Assembly: GCA_020881915.1 (NCBI GenBank)
Contig: JAJFPB010000005.1
Coordinates: 4,216,001-4,280,000 of the forward strand
Direction of reading: 5' to 3'
Source: Paramyrothecium sp. XJ0827
Taxonomy: Eukaryota; Ascomycota; Sordariomycetes; Hypocreales; Stachybotryaceae
DNA: 64,000 nt
Shown here: piece by piece, positions 46,043 through 56,380 of the stretch
Position numbering within the stretch: the stretch's first letter is position 1
Layout: each line of letters begins with the position of its first letter
Made by a program: the position numbers and the translations under genes
The notes under the pieces: generated by a model
What the model saw: only the letters and a program-made list of their open reading frames with translations
What the model was told of the DNA's origin: nothing
The model's database searches: none

Positions 46043-46714
46043 ATGGTTCCCCCACGAGTACTGCTTGCCCGAAGCCGTACAACAATCAAATCTCAAGTCG
46101 TGAGGAATGTCATAACCTCTCGGTCCGGCCGCGGCCCACGGTTCGCAAGCACGGCACCTGCGACCATTGCCAATGCTTCGTTCTGGAAGTCCCTGGTCCC
46201 TAAGCCCCTACGTCGCGAAAATCGGCCGTCGCTCAAGGGCCTCCTTTCGAGAGAATGGAACCCGGCAACGTTCTTCATCATAATATTCCTGCTTATTGGC
46301 TCAATGTCAATTCAGATGATCGCTCTGCGAAACTCGTTTGATCGCTATATGCGACAATCCGAAGTCAGGATCGGCCTACTACGCGAAGTCGTGGAGAGAA
46401 TACAAAACGGCGAGAAAGTTGACGTAGAGAAAGTCTTGGGCACTGGCGACGCAAAGAAGGAGGCCGACTGGGAAGAAGGTATGTAGCATGCGGCGGGACA
46501 AAAGCCTTGACTTGCGCCAACTGACATTATCACAGTTCTGCAGGCGATTGAGCGAGATGAGATGCAGAAGAAGCCACCGAGGCAGGAGAAGGCAAAGAAG
46601 CCCGACGTTCCGCCCAACGATAAGGTCAGATTCGAGCCAATCAAGCCACAGGCCGGCGACCCGGCCATTCCAGCACCAAAGCCAAGGACGGGTGGCCTAG
46701 GCAATTTTTTCTAA
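46043..46714 (+). CDS. DUF5321 mitochondrial membrane protein
   Basis: Small fungal protein, likely in the mitochondrial inner membrane; function not established. Exons 46043-46478 and 46536-46714 (57-nt intron, GTATGT donor) give 204 residues. Residues 1-40 are basic, hydroxylated and lack acids (RVLLARSRTTIKSQVVRNVI), a good mitochondrial presequence. The family core follows: SFWKSLVPKPLRR, SREWNPATFFIIIFLLIGSM with one membrane segment at about 73-95, then a coiled-coil-like stretch (LLREVVERIQNGEKVDVEKVLGTGD) and a Lys/Pro-rich tail ending GGLGNFF. Intron removal links EEVLQAIERDEMQKK. The stop is 36 bp from the convergent sirtuin stop, so the transcripts probably overlap. Family call good; annotations as a cytochrome-oxidase assembly factor would be inference only. 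Confidence 0.85.
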
Positions 46715-46750
46715 TGCTGTCTATAAACGCGCGAAAATACTGTACAGATA

Positions 46751-47950
46751 CTATGAGAGCATGTCCTTGAATAGAGAGGTGCTCTCGAGTGGCTCTTTGG
46801 CGGCTGATCTCCGTCTAGCGTTTGTTCCAGAGTCTGCGCGTAGCTGTGACACCAAAGCTGGAAGCAGCTCGTCCGTGGACAAATCTACCCTTACAGCCTG
46901 CTCACCCAGCTGATGGGCGGGCACGTCTGCAAATAGTTGTTCTTCGCCTCTCACACCACCCATGTTGATGAGTGCTATGGGCATACCTCTATCCTTGGCC
47001 GCCTTGGCCAATCGCCAGGCCGAGTATGTAGCAAGAGAGGTTCCGAGGACAAGGAGCTTCCCAGCATTGGCGATGGCATCCTCGGCAGCCGCCTTGACGG
47101 AAGTGCCTATGCTTTCACCAAACATTACGACGGCAGGCTTAAGGATGCCAGCAGTGCTAGAAGAGGACCAAGCACCCTCAGAGTCGATCTCGACAGTGTG
47201 TCTCTGGCCGTCAGGCCCGACAGGAGGTTCTTCTAGGCACTTGGGACAGGGTGGGTATCTGAAAGTTGTGTATGGCGCATCTGGCAAGTCCACATCGCCA
47301 TCCGGGTTTGTGCGGAGACCTTTGAATCTCTTCTCCACCGGATCTTCTGTATTCAGTGCCCCTGACGCGATTGCTTCTTTGAGAAGCTGCGCCCAGCGGG
47401 GGTTGAGCCGAGCCAAATGGTCCTGGAACTTGTCGCGAGGATACTCAGTTTTGCAACTCGTGCAAACTGTTGCTCTTAGATAGCCGTGCAGCTCGAGCGA
47501 TGGCAAATGAGGATGTGCTCTAGGATGAAATGAGTCAACGTTCTGTGTGATGACATGGTGGACAAGATCGAGCTCTCCCAGATCTCGAATCGCGTAGTGT
47601 CCCTTGTTTGGTGACGCGCCGTGTAGACTCGACCAGCCTAGGAAGCTCCGGGCCCAGTATCTCTTCCGCGACTCGTGGTTGCTTAGGAACTCATGGTAAT
47701 AGATGGGGCGGTACGTCTTGTTAACACGGTAGGTGCCCTTGACGCCGCGGTAATCAGCCAGGCCAGAGGCAACGGACAGGCCAGCCCCGGTGAGTACGAC
47801 CGTGGAGGAGGGCAGATGGCCGGGAGGCGGCGTAGCGAAGAACTTGTGGAGGGCGGCGGTTGCGCCTTGGAGCGAAGCGGCGGCAGCCGGGATGATTGTG
47901 GGTGACGCGAGTATGTCCGTATACGGAATCCGCATGAGAGGTTTGCGCAT
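46751..47950 (-). CDS. SIRT4-like NAD-dependent protein deacylase (class II sirtuin)
   Basis: Sirtuin that removes acyl groups from lysine using NAD+. 399 residues, one exon. Rossmann motif GAGLSVASGLADYRG at 55-69, TQNVDSFH at 135-142, catalytic His155 in LELHG, and a zinc site C163-x2-C166 ... C235-x2-C238 (with about 70 residues between the pairs, longer than usual). GTSLATYS (about 297) and INMGG bind the cofactor. The RYWARSFLGW block and LNPRW match SIRT4-type class II enzymes and not Hst/Sir2 nuclear forms. The N-terminus (MRKPLMRIPYTDILAS) is basic and suits mitochondrial import, which agrees with SIRT4. A basic, acidic-poor C-terminal tail is added. Sirtuin call certain; SIRT4-like subgroup and mitochondrial location are inferred. 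Confidence 0.92.
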   Translation of the reverse strand: MRKPLMRIPYTDILASPTIIPAAAASLQGATAALHKFFATPPPGHLPSSTVVLTGAGLSVASGLADYRGVKGTYRVNKTYRPIYYHEFLSNHESRKRYWARSFLGWSSLHGASPNKGHYAIRDLGELDLVHHVITQNVDSFHPRAHPHLPSLELHGYLRATVCTSCKTEYPRDKFQDHLARLNPRWAQLLKEAIASGALNTEDPVEKRFKGLRTNPDGDVDLPDAPYTTFRYPPCPKCLEEPPVGPDGQRHTVEIDSEGAWSSSSTAGILKPAVVMFGESIGTSVKAAAEDAIANAGKLLVLGTSLATYSAWRLAKAAKDRGMPIALINMGGVRGEEQLFADVPAHQLGEQAVRVDLSTDELLPALVSQLRADSGTNARRRSAAKEPLESTSLFKDMLS

Positions 47951-49262
47951 TGGGACTGATTTGAGGGCTCGCCGGAGCTGCCAAGAGCGGCGAAGCCCAG
48001 CTGGAGGGTGCGGCTTGAGGCGGATAACGGAAAGGTTGAAGGGCGTGAGATGGGAGGTTCGAAGCGCTCAATGTGAAGCAGGCATGAGATATCGACGAGC
48101 CAATCCGAGTAAACTGATCTACTTGCCTGCTTGTGCGGTATCAGATCCCGGGTCTAGTCCAATCGGTTGGCGCATCAGTCGGATTCGAGCAGGGTCCTTG
48201 GTCGTAGAGGCATTCACTCCTAGATTACGGACGGCTTGTCGTCATTGACTGGCCTCGGCGAGAGAGCGAGGCGCTACTCCTGGTGCGGGTGTGGCCTTGG
48301 TTGAGCTCCACCCGGTGTGCTGTGCCGGTGCAAGGTACGCGAGGTACATCGCTCGGTCAGACTGTCCCTTTACCTTGCGAAGCAACATTTTATTCAACTG
48401 CCAAAGAGAGAAATGGAAACCGGCTTGAATGCGCAAGACTGAACAATATCACCAGTTATACCCCATATTGTTGTAGGATTGTTGGCGGATCACTGTTGCA
48501 ATTCAGAGCAAGTGCACCAGGCTGTTGATCGACATCGCCTGGACTCAGCTTGTAAGAGTTTCCGCAGCTACAATGCCCAACTTACCTGCCTAAGAGCGGT
48601 CGGTCTCTTGCAGTCAATCCCTCAGAGTTATTACAGCTACAGCAATATATTGTGATATGAGATTCCCCGGAATTTGATTCTTATCCTAATTTGCGACTAT
48701 ATGAAAAAGGTCAAAAGAGCTGGAGAGGTTCTTCTGGTTTTCTCAGTAACATCTTCTTGACAGGTGACTCTTCAAACTAGCACTATACTTTGTTTCATAC
48801 AGAGCTTCGGAAATTATACATGCGTAATTTTATCGTTACAGGCGCCTCACCTTGCGCAAGTGAAGCCGGTAAACTAAGGCGCGCTATAATTAGTCTAGTA
48901 GGTAGGAGATTGAGGACGAGAATGCCTTGGGGAATGCCGATGGCATGTCGCCATGGTGGGCTGAGGCCGGCCGATCGGCCTCCGGAGGCTCTACAGCAGG
49001 ACCCCCTTGTAAGCCCTGTTTCTTGGGGCCATGGCGTGCGCAGTAGCGTCTCATTGTCCTGTCGGCCGTCAGTCTTCATGTAGGTACAACGTTGTAGCAA
49101 GCTCCACCACCCAACTTGCTCTCTTTAACTCTCTCATTCTGCTTCCGTCCTCCCCCCCCCCAACCCCATATGAATCTACATTGACGGACCTCCTGCTTGC
49201 CCTTGCCTTGCCCCTGAGAGCGTCAGACGCCCGGCCGAGAGAGCGCGACGGCACCGTCCTGC
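47951..49262. other. Intergenic, divergent promoters of sirtuin and CDF transporter
   Basis: 1.31 kb with no supported gene. 48600-48860 is A/T-rich relative to the rest. A C-rich run (C10) occurs at 49145-49154 just upstream of the transporter start, in a C/T-rich context typical for fungal transcription starts. Confidence 0.5.
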
Positions 49263-50922
49263 ATGTCTCTACAGGTCCGGCGGTCCACCGGCTTGGCCGC
49301 GTGGTGCGCGGCTGGGGTGACGTCGGCAGCTGTACGAGGTACCACCACAGCGACCACCACAGCCACCGCTACCTCCACGACGCCTCGCCCAAACTCGCGC
49401 CTGTCGTGGAGGTCCGTCCTCCGAGCACCTCAACGCAGCCGCTTAACCGGCAACCTTACTCTACTAAGCTTGAGGACACATACGCACGCACTTACGTCGA
49501 CACCACGCTCGCCCTGCACTGCACCTTGCCGTAGCTACATAACTTCCGCTGCCTACCGTGCGGCCCGTCGCTCTTCTGGCCTTCCGTGGCTCGCTCGTGG
49601 TCCCTTTCCTCCATCATCCCCCACGATGGCCCGCGCGGTCCAAAGACGCGACAAGAGTCGCCAGAGCCAGCAAACCGAGCATGATCATGGCCGCGACCAC
49701 GATCACGATCACGACCACGGTCACGGCCACAGCCACCTCAACCCCTTTCATAGCCACCACCACGACAATGCCTACCTGACCTCCAGCAACAAGAACGACC
49801 CGGGTGTTCGCATCACGAGGATAGGTCTGCTATCCAACCTAGGCATGGCCATTGCAAAATTCATCGGCGGCTGGACTTTTAACTCCAAGGCCATGGTCGC
49901 CGACGCCTGGCACAGCATTGCCGACCTCGCCTCCGACATCCTCACGCTCGCCACCGTTTCATGGAGCCTCAAGTCGCCGTCCGAAAGGTTTCCCACAGGG
50001 TTCGGCAAGGTGGAAAGCCTGGGCTCCCTGGGCGTATCTGGAATGCTTCTCGTGGGTGGTCTCTACATGGGCTGGGATAGTGCCATTACCCTGCTTGGTC
50101 ACTTCTATCCAGAGGGCGCGCATCACATTCTGGAGCACGTCGGCCATGGACACGGACATAGCCACTCGCACGGCGCGGAGAGTCTCGGCATTCCCAGCAT
50201 GCATGCTGCGTGGTTGGCCCTGGGGACAATTCTGGTCAAGGAGTGGCTGTATCAAGCGAGTGAGTAGATGCCACAGCCAGCGCCTACGCAAGGCCCCAAA
50301 AGAGAGACACGCTAACGTATTGTTCGCAGCCATGAAGGTAGCTCGAGCACGCAAGTCTTCGGTCCTGGCATCGAATGCAATCCATCACCGCGTTGACAGC
50401 CTGACGGGTATCGTAACCCTGGCTGCTATTCTAGGCGCCAATGTTTTAGAGAATGCAGCATGGTTGGATCCCGTGGGAGGCCTACTCATTTCCATTATGG
50501 TGATTCATGCCGGCGCATCCAACTCGATAGATGCGTTGTATGAGCTGACAGACAAAACCATTGATGGCGATGTCAAGAGCTCCGTGCGGAAGCAGACCCA
50601 GAAGGCACTTGCAGACGTTGCACGCGGCCACGAGGTGGATGTGCGCGATGTCACAGGCATCAAGTCTGGACAGAACTACATGGTTGACTTGGAGCTCGCG
50701 GTGCCAGGCTCGTGGACAGTGGACGAAACATCCAGCTTGGAGGAGGAGGTCCGGTCCCATGTCGGCGCAAAGGTACGAGGAGTGAAGCGCATTCGGGTAC
50801 GCTTCGTGCCCACCGACGCCCCGATTCACGACAGATTTGACGAGTTCATTCCCGGATCGACTGATTCGGACGTGGAGGAGGTGGAGCATGATCACGACCA
50901 CGATCATAAGCACAAGCATTAA
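49263..50922 (+). CDS. Cation diffusion facilitator, mitochondrial MMT1/2-like metal transporter
   Basis: CDF-family divalent-metal/proton exchanger; the MMT group moves iron (and possibly other metals) across mitochondrial membranes. Exons 49263-50259 and 50330-50922 (70-nt intron) give 529 residues. Residues 1-120 are rich in Arg/Ser/Thr/Ala without acids, including CRSYITSAAYRAARR, consistent with a long mitochondrial presequence. A His/Asp cluster follows at about 140-170. Metal-site HxxxD motifs are DAWHSIADLASD (His217/Asp221) and NAIHHRVDSLTG after the intron, which restores YQATMKVARARKSSVLASN. A second His-rich loop (GHGHSHSHG) and a terminal DHDHDHKHKH flank the core. A start at 49626 (residue 122) would yield a non-mitochondrial form. 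CDF call certain; MMT assignment good; substrate inferred. Confidence 0.9.
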
Positions 50923-52050
50923 AACTTCACCTGCTAATGCATGCAACCGCTGCAACTAAACGAGTGTGTATGGTCTCGGTTTCGTCCGAGAAATTAGAGC
51001 GTTGGGCTGTCGAGGAAGACGTGGTACAACTAGATGTAGAGCCTACCCTGTAGGAGGGATATTGGTGTCTGGCTGCACTGAAACAGCATGTATGATTCGA
51101 GCCAAGAGTTGCATCTGAGCGGCGTTGGGGCGTAGGGAAATTTTGGTAGTCAGCAGGACATGGGAACGAGGGTCTGGTTTCTGATGTAGGGCGAGTAAAA
51201 ATAGATAGACTGGTTGACTTTGAAGAATTACTTTTGTAGTATGAACTCTGCCTTATTTGTGAATGTCTTGATGCATTGGGCAATTTTGAACTAGATGTGG
51301 CATTGTGGGTATTTGGCGAGCTCAGATCATGTTAAATTCACAAAGAGAAAGGAATAAAAATGAAAGAAAAAAAGGCCCATTGTTGACCGCAGCACAGAGA
51401 ATCATGGGATTTGGGACAAAGTGGGTTCTTGACGCTCATCAGCACCAAACATCGAGACTTGATGAGTTAAAGGTACGGCAGAGGGACAATTTAGGCTAAA
51501 TTGCTCCCCGACGCATCAATGCCACGAGAACGTCCGAGACCAGGGCGCCGGGCCACCATTGGCACGGCTATTACGTAGACGGTGCTGTGCAAAGAAGGGG
51601 GCGCCAAAGTGCCCCACTGCGGGACACGGTGAGAGCTTTCGGGGAGAGGGCCGCAGCTCGCCCGGCGGGATGAAGATGAAATCAATTCGTACGGTAAAAA
51701 GGGTACGGCGAGGTAAGATACCTGACGGTAGTGTGTTTTTCTTCTTTATCTTAGTGCTACGGGGACGGGAGGGGCTTGTTGAAGTCATAACCCCCCATAA
51801 TATTATTCCTATTCCACGTCTGCCTCGCCTCTGGCCAAGTCTCAATCCCATTTTCTTATAAGCTGCCATACACGTGGATCAACCGCTGCCGACGTCACAC
51901 CCTGATCGTCGAAACCTACCACGACAGAAAAAGCCATCGTGAAGTGTACGACCGCGACTCTAGAAAACGAACCCAAACCATCCTGAACCAAGTCCAGTTC
52001 GGCAAACCAAGACCCATCACATAAAGCCCAAAGTCATCCGGGGTGGGAAT
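50923..52050. other. Intergenic, CDF 3' flank and xylulokinase promoter
   Basis: 1.13 kb with no supported gene. The left half should be the transporter 3' UTR. Frames near 51516-51869 on both strands overlap and lack conserved features. Confidence 0.5.
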
Positions 52051-53911
52051 ATGAGTTCCAGCGACGGGCCCCTCTACCTGGGCTTCGACCTGTCGACCCA
52101 GCAGCTCAAAGGTAACGATCCGACACCGCAAACACCACGCAACCGCGCAGTCGCCATTTGCTGACATCTTCCCCTTCCACCGCCGCAGCCATTGTCGTGA
52201 GCTCCGACCTCAAGACGGTCGCCCAGGTCAAGGTCGACTTCGACGGCGACTTCGGCCAGAAGTATGGCATCCACAAGGGCGTCCACGTACGCGAGGAGAC
52301 GGGCGAGGTCTACGCCCCCGTCGCCCTGTGGCTCGAGTCGCTCAACCTCGTCCTCGACCGCCTCGCCGAGGCCATGCCCGTCCCCATGGACCGCATCAAG
52401 GGCGTCAGCGGCTCCGGCCAGCAGCACGGCAGCGTCTGGTGGAACGCCGAGGCCGAGCGCCTGCTCAAGGGGCTGGACGCCGGCAAGCCGCTCGTCGACC
52501 AGCTCGACAAGGCCCTGGCCCGCGAGTGGGCGCCCAACTGGCAGGACCAGAGCACCCAGCGCGAGTGCGACGCCTTCGACGCCGCCTTGGGCGACAGGCA
52601 GAAGTTGGCGCAGTCGACGGGCAGCGGAGCGCACCATGTAAGTCGTTTTGTCGCACCTCTCCTGTCTTTCCCCACGAGCCTGATTCTAACCCTGATTCAA
52701 CCGTACAGCGCTTCACAGGCACGCAAATCATGCGCATTAAGCGAGTAGAGCCCGAAGTGTACGCCAACACCACACGCATCTCCCTCGTCTCCTCGTGGCT
52801 CGCCTCCGTGCTCATGGGCGCCATCGCACCGCTCGACGTTTCCGACGCCTGCGGCATGAACTTGTGGGACATCCCCAAGCAGCAGTACAACGAGGACCTG
52901 CTCGCGCTCGCCGCGGGCGGCCAGGACGGCAAGGCCGAGCTGAGGAAGAAGCTGGGAGAGGTCCGCATGGACGGCGGCGGCTCCATGGGCCCCGTCTCCC
53001 CGTACTTCGTGTCCCGCTACGGCTTCAGCCCGGACTGCCAGATCGTCCCCTTCACCGGCGACAACCCGGCCACCATCCTCGCGCTGCCTCTGCGGCCCCT
53101 CGACGCTATCGTCTCGCTCGGCACCTCGACCACCTTCCTCATGAACACGCCCAAGTACAAGCCCGACGAGTCGTACCACTTCTTCAACCACCCCTGCGAC
53201 GCCGGCCATTACATGTTCATGCTCTGCTACAAGAATGGCGGTCTGGCGCGCGAAAAGGTCCGCGACCAGCTGCCCAAGCCCGAGGGTGGCGAGACGGGCT
53301 GGGAAAACTTCAACAAGGCGGTCCTCGAGACGCAGCCGCTAGACATCGAAGCCGATGGCGACAAGGCCAAGCTTGGCCTCTACTTCTACCTTCGTGAGAC
53401 GGTGCCCAACATCCGGGCTGGCACATGGCGATTCGCCTGCAACCCGGACGGAAGTGACCTGCAGCAGACCGAGGGCTGGGGTAAGGAGAAGGACCCTCGC
53501 ATCATCGTCGAGTCGCAGGCCCTCTCCATGCGCCTGCGCTCCCAGAATCTCGTCAGCAGCCCGCGCGACGACCTGCCCGCGCAGCCGCGGCGCATCTACC
53601 TCGTCGGCGGCGGCTCGCTGAACCCGGCCATCGCGCGCGTCATCGGCGACGTCCTGGGCGGCGTCGACGGCGTGTACAAGCTCGACGTGGGCGGCAGCGC
53701 GTGCGCCCTCGGCGGCGCCTACAAGGCCGTGTGGGCGGTCGAGCGCCACGAGGGCGAGACGTTCGCCGAGCTCATCGGCAAACGGTGGACGGAGGAGGGG
53801 GCGATCCAGAAGGTCGACGACGGGTTCCGGGACGGCGTCTACCAGAAGTACGGCAACGTGCTCGGCGCGTTCAACGAGATGGAGGAGCGGTTGCTCGCGG
53901 AGGAGAAGTAG
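52051..53911 (+). CDS. xkiA: D-xylulose kinase (xylulokinase)
   Basis: Phosphorylates D-xylulose to xylulose-5-phosphate, the last step of fungal D-xylose/L-arabinose catabolism before the pentose phosphate pathway; cytosolic FGGY kinase. Exons 52051-52111, 52189-52637 and 52709-53911 give 570 residues. Intron 1 splits the phosphate-1 loop: YLGFDLSTQQLK joins AIVVSSDL. Further signatures are SGSGQQHGSVWW, DVSDACGMNLWDI (catalytic Asp region), GDNPATILALPL, SLGTSTTFLMNT (phosphate-2) and the C-terminal FGGY pair represented by LVGGGSLNPAIARVIGDVLG and GGSACALGGAYKAVWA. Codon third positions are almost all G or C, so long antisense frames appear (52074-52637 and 52697-53209 on the minus strand) and are not genes. 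Bias suggests high expression. Identification certain. Confidence 0.95.
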
Positions 53912-54046
53912 TCATGAAAGTAGAAGCGAAAGTTATCACGGTAAATTGAGTTTCAAAAAATAGAAGGAAGAAAAAAAATAATACAAAATCACCTAGTGTG
54001 CGAGAAAATGGGTATCTAACCGTACAGTGCCTGTGCCTATCTCGTA

Positions 54047-54980
54047 TCATCTAACATATTTGCCCATGAAACGCCTGTGGAAATCCGAACGGAGCAGATC
54101 CTGTGCAGTGAAGTCTGGGTCAGTTTCTAGGACATATATAACCCAGGAGAGCTGTTTACGTAGACGTGAACAGGGAAGGAGGGCAAGCAAAAAAGAGAGA
54201 GAAAAACTTACATTCACGAATTCTTTCTTCTTGTTTCGGTCCTCCGTGCCGCGGGCTTGATTCTTGAAGACAACGTCATCGTCCCATCGGCGCTTCATGT
54301 TGAAGTCTTGCTTGTTGAGCAAGGGGTTGCCAAGGGCAATGTTCCTTTCCCTCGCCTCCTCTTCAATCTTGACCTGTTCGGCCTCCTGCACGTTGTTAGT
54401 GTTTGGTGCAAAATCCCGACTGCATTGGATGTTTGACGCACCTCTCGCTTCTTCTTCTCTTCTCTTTCCCTCCGTACGCGCTCTAGCTCTCGTTGTAGCT
54501 CCGCATCCTCGTCATCGCTGTCGTCATCGTCGTCGCTGTCATCTTCCTCCTCCTCGCTGCTGTCATCCGCATCTATCTCCCTCGTCTCTGCCAGTATCCG
54601 CCTGCGCTTCGCTTCTAAATCATCTTCTGCGTCGCCATCCCCGGAGGGTAGGGAGCGCTTCGTGGAAGCTGCCGTCTCGGTCTCCTCGTCCTCGTCGTCC
54701 TCATCGGCGGGGGCAAGGATGCCCTTGTCCTTCTTGTAGTGAACTGCCTCTGCGGCGAGGAGCTCTGCGGCAAGATCGCGGGCCGGCTCTTCGTCTGCGT
54801 CGCCTCCCTGTCCAGCCTTACGATACTTGAGTTTGGTGTGTGCTGGGAGCAGATGTGAGCCGTGGCCAGGCCCACGGTTAAGCTCTTTGCCCCGTGCCTA
54901 TCCCTGGTCAGCAAATCGGCCAAATCAACTCAACAGAAATGACTTACTGGGTCAAAAGTAGGTCTATGCGCGGTAGTCAT
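54047..54980 (-). CDS. cwc15: Pre-mRNA-splicing factor Cwc15 (Cwf15)
   Basis: Component of the Prp19/NTC-associated spliceosome near the catalytic centre. Exons 54980-54948, 54897-54442, 54385-54212 and 54100-54047 (introns 50, 56 and 111 nt) give 238 residues, matching the family. The conserved start MTTAHRPTFDP is alone in exon 1; exon 2 begins ARGKELNRGPGHGSHLLPAH with TKLKYRKAGQ. The middle is Asp/Glu-rich then a basic coiled stretch (LERVRREREEKKKRE). The end carries NPLLNKQDFNMKRRWDDDVV, FKNQARGTEDRNKKKEFVND and the terminal LLRSDFHRRFMGKYVR. The third intron is divisible by three and has no stop in frame (see findings). Shares a 221-bp divergent upstream region with Rrp45. Very secure. 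Confidence 0.95.
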
Positions 54981-55201
54981 TTTCGGAGGATTTGTGGTGG
55001 GGGAACAGGCAGCGGTTGATGGTGTTGACTTGACGTCGCCGGAGTGGTCTTGAGGTCCTCAAGTTGTCGGCTCACCGCCCGGCAGAATTTTGCAAGCAAC
55101 CTTCACTGCCCCACGATGTCACTGTTTATAGCATTTGCAGCCCCTCCGTGAGTGTGTTCCTTAAGCTCTTATCATTGAACTTAACAGAAACCCCTACCAG
55201 A
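54981..55201. promoter_or_regulatory. Short divergent promoter, Cwc15 / Rrp45
   Basis: 221 bp between opposite starts of two RNA-processing genes. It is probably a shared bidirectional promoter. No specific factor site could be assigned. Confidence 0.55.
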
Positions 55202-56134
55202 ATGCCCCGAGAAGCAGAGCCGTCCCTCAGTGAGAGGACTTTCATCTCAAAAGCTTTGGAAGAAGGCCTCCGTCCAGATGGCCGGAAATTTGAGCAGTAC
55301 AGATCTCGAGAACTCAGCTTTGGCGATGAATACGGAGTGGCAGAAGTCAAGTTTGGCAAAACAAGGTACTGTTACATGTGGCTGAGCGTAAGAATAGTAA
55401 CTGATGTTTCATCCAGGGTACTAGCAAAGGTCTCTGCTGAGGTAACAGTGCCATACACTGATCGACCATTCGACGGTGTTTTCACGATAACGTCTGAGCT
55501 GGGCCCCATGGTTGCTCCCTCATTCGAAGTCAATCGTCCCACAGAGACTGAGATCTTACTCTCCAGACTGCTAGAAAAGACCATAAGGAGGTCTGGCGCC
55601 CTGGATACGGAATCACTATGTCTGATAGCCGGTCAAAAATGCTGGTCCGTTCGCGTTGATTTGCATGTCTTGGCGCATGATGGAAACCTAATCGATGCCT
55701 CATGTTTTGCTGTCATTGCGGCTTTGCGACACTTCAAGAAACCCGATAGCAGCATGGATGGCGAAACACTCACCGTCTACACCGCAGCCGAGCGTGAGCC
55801 TGTGCCGCTGAGCTGGCTACATTCGCCTTTCTGCGTAACCTTTAGCTTCTTCGGGGAAGAAGGCGACATTGTATTACTGGACACGACATGGCTCGAAGAA
55901 CAACTGAGGGTCGGCAACTGTACATTCAGTCTGAATAAGCACGGCGAGATCTGCCAGATCGCAAAGCTTGGAGGGACCCCCATCGACGCGCCTCTATTCA
56001 TCCAGTGCGCGCAAACAGCTTTGGACAAGTCGAAGGAGCTTTCAGACTTTGTGGATCGGAAGCTGTCAGAAGATGCGAAGAGGAGAGACAAGGGAGGGCT
56101 CTTGGCTGAGCTGAGTGCGGAGAACGATAGATAA
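55202..56134 (+). CDS. rrp45: Exosome core subunit Rrp45 (EXOSC9), RNase PH-like
   Basis: Non-catalytic ring subunit of the nuclear and cytoplasmic RNA exosome, needed for rRNA 3'-end processing and RNA decay. Exons 55202-55365 and 55417-56134 (51-nt intron) give 293 residues (yeast 305). The start MPREAEPSLSERTFISKALE leads to EEGLRPDGRKFEQYRSRELS, the hallmark of the family. The RNase PH domain 1 follows (AEVKFGKTRVLAKVSAEV across the intron; PYTDRPFDGVF), then domain 2 (CWSVRVDLHVLAHDGNLIDA and SCFAVIAALRHF). Phosphorolytic residues are not conserved, as expected of Rrp45. The intron is in frame with no stop, so unspliced message would add 17 residues inside domain 1 (see findings). Very secure. 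Confidence 0.94.
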   Translation: MPREAEPSLSERTFISKALEEGLRPDGRKFEQYRSRELSFGDEYGVAEVKFGKTRYCYMWLSVRIVTDVSSRVLAKVSAEVTVPYTDRPFDGVFTITSELGPMVAPSFEVNRPTETEILLSRLLEKTIRRSGALDTESLCLIAGQKCWSVRVDLHVLAHDGNLIDASCFAVIAALRHFKKPDSSMDGETLTVYTAAEREPVPLSWLHSPFCVTFSFFGEEGDIVLLDTTWLEEQLRVGNCTFSLNKHGEICQIAKLGGTPIDAPLFIQCAQTALDKSKELSDFVDRKLSEDAKRRDKGGLLAELSAENDR

Positions 56135-56380
56135 GGGAACTTGCCTTGGGTATAGAGAAACGGAAATGAAAATGGAGAAAAGACATAGATGATACCCCCC
56201 CTCGAAATGAACCTCAAAATCCCAAAGACCCAGACGACCTTACACACCTGGTCCCATGAACGATGTGGGCCGTGATGAGAAAAGCCAGAAATCTATCCAA
56301 CCCTGTAACGTACGCCTCTGAACACCAGACTTCGTAGACTATCCGATTCCATATCCTCAGACACCTGAACATTGCCCAGG

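Noticed and set aside
52074..53209. Long antisense frames across xylulokinase (187 and 170 codons)
   Set aside because: Due to near-complete G/C third positions; no homology-like text and no promoter evidence.
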